Shown piece after piece: positions 56,019 through 64,000 of a DNA stretch of 64,000 nucleotides (position 1 is its first letter; each line of letters begins with the position of its first letter). Both the position numbers and the translations under genes were made by a program. Location of the stretch: assembly GCF_030272615.1 (NCBI RefSeq), contig NC_081406.1, forward strand, positions 480,160,900-480,224,899, in the 5' to 3' direction. The DNA comes from Cryptomeria japonica (Eukaryota; Streptophyta; Pinopsida; Cupressales; Cupressaceae). The notes under the pieces were generated by a model. It made no database searches and was not told the DNA's origin. It worked only from the letters and a program-made list of their open reading frames with translations.

Positions 56019-58596
56019 TGACCAATGCAGAATAGAATGTTACTCGTCGAGTATCCTATCCTCTCTTGTATAAGGAAGCCCTAATGTTGTTTTTAATCGA
56101 TCAAAGGGGACAACCTCAAGGTTCCAAATGTCAGTTCTTGACTGCGGGATAACTCAATGGTCGATGTGTTTTGCTCGGAGCACAAGGGGACTTATGTTTT
56201 TGCAACAAGCTGGTCTACATCCTACGATGCTATGATTCTCAAGCTGCAAAATAAAAGAAAAAGAGGAGGGATAGGAGACCTAAAATTAACAAGGCTGGTG
56301 TGCAGGTAGACAGATTTGACAAAACCAATCCTTGCTTAGCTAGAATAACTCACAACTTCGCAGGAATGGTGCAATCTTCAAGGGGATTTGGAAGATTTTC
56401 AGATTGCAGGTTCATGGCTAAGCACCCAATTTTGGTGCAGCTCAGACGGACACCTGCAATTGAACTAAGCACGATTTAAAGGCTCAGACTAACCATACAC
56501 AAGGATACACAATCAGTATATCCTCAATGGTATGAGCCCGAATCCATCAAATACCTGCACACCCAAAAGAAAGATCTATCTAAAATGCTGAAAGAAACCA
56601 TGCAAACAGAAGAAAACAAAGACAATAAACACCATTCTTCAATGTTCATATATTTGCTTCAGCTGCCATTACAACAATTTCTGCAACATCTCTATGCTAC
56701 TACTAAAATTTAACCTTCTACAATCTAGCCTATTCTAACTGCCTAAAAATCTAACAATAATCTAACAGCCTAACTAGAGTCTAACCCTTTACAAAGAGAG
56801 GCATCTTGCCTTTTATAGATTTTACAGTTCGAACCGGCGGCCAGGATTGACTGCATCCAAGGGTTGTGATCTGTCTTCCAGAAGCATGGTAGCTTTAACC
56901 CATGCCCACTCAATTCTCAGCTATCTTCCCAACAACTATCTCAACTACCTATCACTGTTTGGCTTCAATTTGGGTCTATCCGGTAGTTGAATATAGTTGA
57001 CAACAACTGACCTGTTTCCCCTTTGTTTCAAAATATCTTGAGTGGGACCCACAGGCAGTTTTACTTTAAACAATTTCAGTTTTTTGAAACTGAACTTCTA
57101 GAATAAAATGCAGCTGTGCATTTATCGAGAATGCATACTTGCTGCATTCTGAATGTTCTTTAGTCTTTGGGCTCGGTGGTGGACTTCAGCTTGTTGTCAG
57201 GCGGCATGCTTCCTAATGTCTGGTTTCGATCTCGCACTCTGCATCTTCTTCTCCAGCTTCTAGCGTTGGTCACGATCAGGTCTTCAATTTGAGTTTCAGG
57301 TTGATGCCTTAGCTCTTCCTTGACGTCGTCCTGCAAACAATCAATTTCACCTTTAATTAATCAATTTGAAAAATTAAATAAATTAATTTAACAAATATAT
57401 CAAATTTTAAATGACGTCGGGATTTGTCTTGGTGAAGTTTGGGCTTGAGAAGCTCTTTGTGAGATGCATCTTTTAAATGTTTCTCTTCGAATGTGAAATC
57501 CGATCCTATATGATGTTTGGGTGATTTGGATCCACTGAAGCTTCTTGGCTTACTGACTTGCTTTCAAAATGACCAAATAATGCCGATTTTAACTCTTTTA
57601 ACCTTTTCGACTCATAAGCCGATTTTGCAAATTGTCTTCTAATTTCGACCAATTTTGGCGAATTGCGTGACTTTAGAACCTTTAGTTTTTCGGCCGAATG
57701 AAGAGTTTTGTGAGCTTTATGTTACAGTTCTTCCATTCTCTTCGCGTGAATGTCTTCTTCTGTCATTTTTGGCTCATGATGATATCGCGCGACTTTTAAC
57801 TGTTTGATGAGTTTCGCGATTTCCTTCAATTTCGGGCCAAATAATGATATTACATGATTTTAGTTTAACGTCTTTTCCTTTGGCCAAAATTTTTATTTCG
57901 CGAGTTTTGAAGAATTTCGGCCAATTGAAGCTTTTTACAAGCTTTTCGAGATTTTCCCCCCTTCTGCCCGATTTCTAACTTTGCTCCATTTTCGGCCTGA
58001 ATGTTTACCTTTTCGCGATTTCTGTCTTTGTTATTATTTTCGGGAGATTGAGGCGAACTTAGACCTTTGGTTTTCGGCCTATGAAGTTTAATAGTGTGAA
58101 TTTGAGCTTTTCGTGCATTTTCGGCCTGAAATGGGGAATGGTGTGATTTTCATTTTCCTAAGTTTTTCGGCTTTGAGATAGCTGAGTGTGCGATTTAGAC
58201 TTATACCATTTTCGGCCTACAAACACGAAATGTGTGACTTAGTCTTTTTTTGTGTGCGTTTGGCCCAGACAGAAGAAATGCGTGATTCAAACTCGCGGAC
58301 TTGGGCTCTCACTCCATTTTCGACCTATTTGAGGAAAAAAGTGCGATTTTCATTAGAGTCTTTCTTGCCTTAAGTCTTCAACTTCAGGCTTTGGGGTCAA
58401 AATGCAGATCCCTTCAATTTCGGCATTTTATGGACTTTTGAAAGCCTGATAGCAAGACAACGCTTGCATTTGAAGGCAAATACTCGATTTTTCATCTTTC
58501 ATTTTTGCTTTGAAGCCCGAGTTTCTCTTTTCTGGTTTCAAATTCTTTAGGCATTCTCACTTGAGAGAGGGAAGACCAAATTAAACGGGGGGGTCC
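56019..58596 (-). mobile_element. S2: inverted ORF-less member of the A/B/C family, 5' tip displaced by C
   Basis: On the minus strand it shares with S1 the CTATAAAAGG block (56818-56809), the AAGTCCCCTTGTG block (56197-56185) and the AGAGGATAGGATAC tail near 56058. Its own start is cut after GGACCCCCC at 58596, exactly the sequence expected 30-40 bp into the family's terminal hairpin, and element C follows. It contains an array of TTTTCGGCC motifs (57.69-58.42 kb). No ORF. The left limit against copia gag is accurate to about 10 bp. Confidence 0.6.
57680..58420. repeat. Array of (A/T)TTTTCGGCC motifs in S2
   Basis: About a dozen copies of ATTTTCGGCCT or close variants, spaced roughly 40-70 bp, with intervening GCGATTT / GTGCGATTT. 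Unlike the arrays of A/B and of C/S1. Confidence 0.65.
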
Positions 58597-59064
58597 TGTT
58601 GTGACCATTTCACACATCGCCCCATTAAAATGGGGACCCCCTCTTTTTGCGTTTGTTTTGCCTGTTCTTCTCTCTGCTTTTAGGGTTTTGAGTAAGTGAG
58701 TGAGTTGTCTGGACTAGGGTTAAGCCTTAGGGGTTTCTTTTGGATATTTTCAAGCCGAGTCCAGTCAAATTTTGAAGATTATTAAGCATCCTCCCGAAGA
58801 TTGCAATTTTTGAAATAGGATGAGCCTGTCAGGAAGTCAGGTATGTCTCAGGTTAGGTCTAATCAGGATTTTGGGGCAAATTCAAGCTATGTCTAAGTGT
58901 TAGCATTTTGATGATGGAATTGTGTATTCTTGCCTAGGTAAGTTTTGATTAAAATTTTGTTGAAGGCTTGCTAACTGGTCCCTGGCCTTGAAGATGACCT
59001 AACCCTGCCTGGTGAAGTGATTGAAGATTTAAATTGTGGATATTTTGGCTTATAAAGGTGAAAT

Positions 59065-60830
59065 CGCTCCTGTCCCTCTCCCAGGGACCAAGGCGAAAAT
59101 GTTATTTGGTGCATATTGGTTACTGACTTGTTTAAATTGTTTTGTGCAGGGTCTCCAGGGGAGATGATTGGACGTGAATTGAAGATTTTAAGGATTTTGA
59201 AGATTTGAAAATGATGAAATTTGAAGGATTAAGATAAATTCGCTCCTGTCCTCCACTGAAGGACCAGGACGAAATGATTTATTTTGGTCATTTTTGGCCT
59301 TGGTTGATCAAATTGAAGCATTAAGGACACAATGAAGGATGAAATGAGCATAATGGAGCATCCAGACTCAGTTAAAAGCAATGAAAGGTTGGACCTTTTG
59401 CCTAGCAAGATAAATTCGCTCCTGTCCCTCACCAAGGGACCAGGGCGATTTTCTTTACACACACCTTTTGGGACCTTTCCTGGACTTGGGCTCTCGTTCA
59501 TGGCTTGTAAAAGGATGATATCTTCTCCAGCGAAGGAATTTCGAGATGAAAATTGTAATGATTTGGCCTAGAGGGCAAAAGGCGCTCCTGTCCCTCACTG
59601 AAGGACCGGAGCTTAAATTCCAAATTTGCATTATCCTTGCAAGATTTAAGTGATTTTACGATTTGAAGAGGTCAAGGGGAGTGTGTTCTGTCCGTTGAAT
59701 ATAACTTGAGTGGGCCACAATGAAGAAAATCAACCTAAGTAACAAAAGCTCTCCTGTCCCTCCTCAAGGAACCAGAGCGATTTTCAAAGGATGCTCCTGT
59801 CCCTCAGCAAGGAACCAGAGCGATTTTCTAACAAGGCAAATATCTTGCAAAGTTAAGGCAAGTTTTGTGTTGGAGATGAATGAAAGAGGACGTAATCGGT
59901 CCATTGGAGATAATTTCGAAGACTAGCAAAGCACAAGTGAGCTTATAATTGCAAAATCGCTCCTATCCCTCAGCAAGGGACCAGGGCGAAAAACACATTT
60001 TCTAGCTTCCCCCTCCAAATTTGGACAAATCCAGGCCAAGGCACGAGATTGCAATGATATTTAAAGTGCTTCAAGATAGAATGGAGTTGCAAAGACCATA
60101 AAATTCAATGAAAATTGGCTAGAGCGCTCCTGTCCCTCTCCAAGGGACCAAAGCGAAATCTTCAAATATGCCTAATCGCCTAACATTTTGAAATGCTACT
60201 TTTGTTTCCAAGACTCAAGATGGAATGGGGAATCCTGTTTTATGCCTTAGGAGTAACTGAAGGTCGATGTGGTCAAGAGATTGTGCAATAAACTAAAAAG
60301 CGCTCCTGTCCTCCATTGAAGGACCAAGGCGATTTTCTATAAAATCAACAATTTTCCTCCAAAACCATGCCAAGACAAGGTGATACAAGATGGGGAATGC
60401 CTTTCGAAAGATAGCGAACAAGGAATCGCCTCCAAGAATCAACAATCCTAGGCTCAAATACAAAAATCGCTCTTGTCCTTCACTGGAGGACTAGGGCGAA
60501 AATCTTTGGAAAGCCCATTTTGTCTTGAGAAAGCGAGTTGAACATGCAGAGAGCGAACAATGAAGATCATTGCTTACCCCCAAACTTGAATTGGCAATTT
60601 AGAAGATAAAGATCAAGGACAAAAGACAAAAATCGCTCCTGTCCTTTACCAAGGGACTAGGACGAAAATGCTTTAAGGCAAGCTCCTTCCAAAGATCACA
60701 TGAATTGAACTTAAAGTTCCAGATAAAATGCCATTTTGAACGTCAAGGATGAAGTTTTGAACGTAAAAAAATGAAGGATTGAGGACAAAAATGAAAAGGT
60801 GCTCCTGTCCCTCTCCCAGGGACCAGAGCG
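59065..60830 (+). repeat. Twelve copies of a 31-nt dyad motif at fixed 166/167 or 176 bp steps
   Basis: Copies, each 31 nt, start at 59065, 59241, 59417, 59583, 59749, 59792, 59958, 60125, 60301, 60468, 60634 and 60800. Steps are 176, 176, 166, 166, 43, 166, 167, 176, 167, 166 and 166. The left half is CGCTCCTGTCCCT and the right half AGGGACCAGGGCG, with 5 nt between. The intervening ~135-145 bp are only weakly alike. Confidence 0.9.
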
Positions 60831-61182
60831 AGGTTATTGACATCCACCATTTTTCACCATGCCTGGGCACCAATATCCTCCAAACCACGTTAGATGTCAA
60901 GTTCGCTAAAACTTCGAAATATTTTGGAATTTTTTTTTTATTAAATTGGCATTTAATAAGGGTGCGTTGGTATTTAATAATTAATTTAAGCCTTGGAAAA
61001 TTGATTTTTATTATTATTAAGGCACTCGAAATTAATTATTATTAAATAAAAATTAAAAGATAGAGCGCTTGGGGTATCATTTTAATATTTTTGTAAAGTC
61101 GGCCTCTTCCTTTATTAATTTTTGTTTATTTTGGGTTTTATTTTACCAAGTCGGCCTATGGGAAAAGGAAGTGGTGAGCGCC

Positions 61183-61189
61183 TATATAA
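61183..61189 (+). promoter_or_regulatory. TATA box upstream of the element C ORF
   Basis: TATATAA in GCGCCTATATAACATTGG, 430 bp before the ORF ATG. A TGTGTAG followed by GTGTCAAG directly before the ATG could be a splice acceptor (61603). Confidence 0.55.
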
Positions 61190-61612
61190 CATTGGTATTT
61201 TGAACCATTTTAATCAATCATTCAATCATTCATTCAAGTGCGATTTGGAGAAGCAATAAAAGGTGCAAAATCTGGTCTAAGTTGGAGCGAATTTTGTTGA
61301 AGGCTAGGGGTGGTGGAGTTGATAAAGGAAGCGCATTTTGAGGACTTCGATCTACCTTTTCCCTAGCGAATTTTCTTAATTTTGCATCATTTCTTAGAAT
61401 TAATCCTCAAGTGGAGGTATGGCGAGATCTTCCTAGTCCAATGTTGAAATATTGAATTTTGAATTTCAAATTGCGTAGTTAAATTTAGGAAATGATAATT
61501 CAAAGATTTCTCATGAAGTTTCCTAAATTAAAAGCTTCAATCTTCCTTTCTACTCTATATGTTTAAATTGCAAAATATATTACTCATTATGAAATGTTGT
61601 GTAGGTGTCAAG

Positions 61613-64000
61613 ATGGCGACCCCAAAGGCAGGAGCATCCACTAGTCGTCCAGCTCTCATGAAGGAAGATCAAAGGAATGAAGAATTGGAGACCAAGATCG
61701 TGTCAAAATGGAGCAACATTGGAGATACCAACTTGGGAAACTTTAGTGTGAAGAAGTTTCGAGAGGTCCCTTACATTGGAAAACCATCACCTGTCGCAAA
61801 GAGAATAATTGAAAGTGGCATCATCAAGGCGGCCGGTTTCCCTCCAGCAGTCCAGTGCCATGAGCTGATGATCGAGTGTGCCCGCCATTATGACCCACAA
61901 TCAAGATCAATCGTGTCCAAGGAAGGGAACACTTTGGCTTACCTTTCGGAAGAGGCTATTAGTGAGGCTCTTCATCTTCCAGAACATAGGGATATGATTT
62001 ACAAAAGCTTAGAAGGAGCCAGGTCCATGTATGAAGATGATCCAGACACTTGCTTGAGCATCATTAATAAGAATTGGTTACTCAAAAGTCGTCCTCGCCT
62101 GAGCAAGATTCCCAACACACCACATAGGATCGACTTCCTGGAGGAGTACAGAGATTTGATAACTTTGCTCAATCGAGTTACAGGGGCTCCTCAAGCCTTC
62201 TATTTTGAGAAGTGGATGTTCTACTTCATCCAAGTGATAGTTCAAGGAAAAGGAACAATTCATTGGGCTAGAATTATTAGCCATTGCTTGGATGTGCAGT
62301 TAAGAAGACTGAAGGCTACCAAATCCTTCCACATGAGCTCGTACATCATATATGCCTTGATCAGGAGTTTTGAATATGCAGGACTACCTCACAGAGGAGT
62401 AATCGGAAGAGGGCCCGGAGAAGTCAGAGTTTGTGATTCTTATGTCCATTTGCATCATCCACCTGGAAGTGACTACAAGTTAGTCAATGATACCTTCACG
62501 ATGAACATCACCAGGACATTGCAGGGCGGGATTCACAATCGGCTATCTCAAGATGCATAGGAGCTTGTGAAGAGGTATGGTGCTTGGTTCATTCAATTCC
62601 AAAAATTTACATATATTAGAGTTCATGGGTGTCCTTCGCCTCCCTATATGTTGCCAAGATATTCGACAGACAGGATAGTGCTACTTGAGGTGACTAGGCA
62701 GTTGGCAGCTTATGCAAAGGCATTCAGACACAGGCATGGAAATGGAATTCCTGTGCCTATCATACTAGGGAATTCAGTTGAGGTATGTCCTAATGCTCTA
62801 GCCATGGATGACGCAGAGGAGTTGGCCTTATATTCATTTTCATTCTTTGCCTTGAGGGAGAATTTTGATCCTTATGGGTATATAGAAGAAACAGTTGGTA
62901 GAAAGTATAAGCACGAATTTCAGATAGAGGATTTTTGGATGAATCTCTCAGATGATTCAGAAGTGAAAAGAAAGATGCATTCTAGGTTACCTTTAGATTT
63001 CATTAGGAGATGCAAAGTCTACAGAGTGGCCGATCAAGCTCAGGACAGTGGCAGACATCTCCAATCATCTTACGACCGGGAAAACAAAGTAGTGAGGATA
63101 GATTGGAACGAGCCTGAGGTTTTGGATCTAGATGCTTTGATGGCTCTAGTTTTGTCTTGTACTCGCAGATGGGTTGATGTGCAACATCAAAAGTTGAGAG
63201 AACAAAACATACATATGACTTTTACTTTGGAGGAAAAGCCGGGAGAAGGAGGAGCAAGCGTAAGTGAAGGCAATCCTCATCCTAGAAGTGCAGATGAAGG
63301 CAATCCTCATCCCAGAAGTGCAAGTGAAGGCAATCCTCATCTTAGAGGTGCGAAGAGGAAAGAAAGACCTGAGAAAAGGGAACCCTCCAAGAAGAAACAA
63401 GAGGCCAATCGAGATCGCTCATCCGGTACATCTTCTTGACATGAAAAAAGTACAAGTCAGAATGTAGGACAAGAGAAGAGGGTACCTGAAGTTGAGGAAT
63501 CTATGGAATCAATGGTACAGAATGATACACACGAAGAAGGGCAGGCGTCTCAACGTTCATCAAGTCAATCTCCTCAAGTTAATGAGCTACATGAAGACAA
63601 GAATAATGATGAAGTGACATCTCCTCTCCGAGAAGAAGAACCATTGCCTAAAGAGATACAAGTTAGAGAGACAAGATCCGCCATTCCAGATTGGTTGAAG
63701 GAGAGGCTAACAAGGGTGATTGTGATCGAAGATGAAGATAATGTAATTGACTTAGAGAGCCTCGTAGGAAATTCTCAGGGAGTAACAGAAAGGAAGAAGG
63801 CTACTAAGATGTCCAAGATGATCAGAGATGAGACAGGGTCCAGGAAGTTGCAGATAGCTACACCGGCAGTGGACAAATATGAAGGCGAAATCCTTGCAGA
63901 GGAGTATGATGTAGAAACATTTGAACTTGGTCCACTCACTGCCGAGCAGACACTGGATGACGCAACTGATTCATTTGAGGCACTTAAAGACAAGCTTAAA
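61613..64000 (+). pseudogene. Element C ORF, near-intact member of the A/B/C protein family (partial)
   Basis: ATG at 61613 (MATPKAGASTSRPA). One frame runs to the window end with only two stops, TAG 62558 and TGA 63437, each one C-to-T change from Gln or Arg. Residues ~50-600 are globular: HELMIECARHYDPQS, LAYLSEEAISEALHLP, EEYRDLITLLNRVTG, KWMFYFIQVIVQGKG, CLDVQLRRLKATKSF, KRYGAWFIQFQKFTY, EVCPNALAMDDAEELALY, DFIRRCKVYRVADQ. Three 10-residue repeats (EGNPHPRSAS-like, 63270-63350) and a Lys/Arg-rich linker follow. AIPDWLKERL, shared with A and B (AIPDWLMRSM), comes next. Function unknown. Alignment order with A and B is certain; any link to plant mobile domain or 'plant transposon protein' families is speculative. 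Confidence 0.65.

Larger units (their letters stand above)
47446..56019 (-). mobile_element. Ty1/copia element (minus), 5' half plus integrase, split by a gypsy element
   Basis: Minus-strand order is gag (56.0-54.2 kb), protease (54.2-54.1 kb), pre-integrase (54.1-53.69 kb), a nested gypsy insertion, then the rest of the integrase (48.22-47.45 kb). Removing 48227-53683 and one CTTCC copy rejoins the integrase zinc region in frame. RT, RNase H and both LTRs are missing: the 3' part is cut at 47446 by element B and the 5' part at about 56019 by S2. Multiple stops; inactive. Confidence 0.85.
58597..64000 (+). mobile_element. Element C: best-preserved member of the family, runs off the window
   Basis: Starts TGTTGTGACC at 58597 with the terminal hairpin pair (GTGA..TCAC; CCCCATT-AA-AATGGGG), inserted in S2; GGTCC (58592-58596) is the expected left target duplication. 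It then has a regularly spaced dyad array (59065-60830), a TATA box (61183) and the long ORF from 61613. The right end lies beyond the window. Confidence 0.75.

Noticed and set aside
58580-58596. Run ACGGGGGGGTCC before TGTTGTGACC taken as a polypurine tract and 3' LTR start
   Set aside because: The same G-run is expected from the truncated inverted tip of S2, so a tract is not needed to explain it.
59065-60830. CRISPR-like array of 31-nt partly palindromic repeats
   Set aside because: Spacers would be 135-145 bp, the context is a plant retroelement, and no cas-like genes exist; it is an internal repeat array of element C.
61100-61600. iMet-type primer site between the TATA box and ORF of element C
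   Set aside because: No TGGTATCAGAGC-like match found; an LTR end before the ORF is therefore not supported.

Overview
This is a repeat-dominated nuclear window from a plant with a very large genome, most likely a gymnosperm (conifer or ally). The support is low overall GC, almost no single-copy coding sequence, deep nesting of LTR elements, long LTRs (1.3-3.5 kb), and one plant exon with normal splice signals. No prokaryotic or organellar features are seen. The only host-gene sequence I can support is a single exon (197-285, +) of a GTG1/GTG2/COLD1-type membrane protein. The next exon is not visible, so the rest of the window may lie in a giant intron, or the exon may be an isolated fragment.

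Layout: (1) 1.5-3.7 kb: Ty1/copia LTR and gag-protease remnants. (2) 3.7-17.6 kb: an old LTR element 'R1' (5' LTR, iMet-type primer site, polypurine tract, broken 3' LTR) split by element 'A' (7783-16416). A itself carries a tRNA-derived SINE and a solo LTR. (3) 17.6-20.4 kb: AT-rich repeat holding a small hAT element with 8-bp target duplication, then a Ty3/gypsy 3' end. (4) 20.4-23.1 kb: minus-strand copia gag and LTR with a nested solo LTR. (5) 23.7-25.6 kb: hAT transposase pseudogene. (6) 25.7-29.9 kb: LINE pseudogene. (7) 30.65-47.4 kb: element 'B', split by an inverted relative 'S1' (32611-41627), which is itself split by a very young LTR element (35305-40866) with an intact 886-codon frame of unknown function. 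(8) 47.4-56.0 kb: minus-strand copia element split by a young, internally deleted Ty3/gypsy element (48227-53683). (9) 56.0-58.6 kb: inverted relative 'S2'. (10) 58.6 kb to the end: element 'C', carrying the best-preserved copy of the ORF shared by A, B and C.

Two systems stand out. The first is a family (A, B, C, S1, S2) that starts TGTTGTGA with a conserved pair of small hairpins. Where both ends are visible it ends in CA with 5-bp target duplications. Each member has its own array of short repeats in the same place, and A, B and C carry a long ORF with no gag, protease, RT or integrase motifs. In A no second LTR copy is visible, so the ORF seems to lie inside what would otherwise be called an LTR. 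In C the array is a 31-nt dyad-symmetric motif at 166-167 or 176 bp steps; in S1 a related motif recurs every ~41 bp.

The second is the young element at 35305-40866: identical-length LTRs differing at about six sites, perfect TCCTT target duplication, iMet primer site, and one long frame containing a divergent tandem duplication of a ~175-residue module. No retroviral-type enzyme is encoded, so it must be moved in trans.

How parts work together: almost everything here is non-autonomous or broken. The only enzyme-coding remnants (copia integrase and protease, LINE EN/RT, hAT transposases, gypsy protease) are defective. Insertion order can be read directly from nesting: R1 before A before the SINE and solo LTR; B before S1 before the young element; copia before gypsy; S2 before C.
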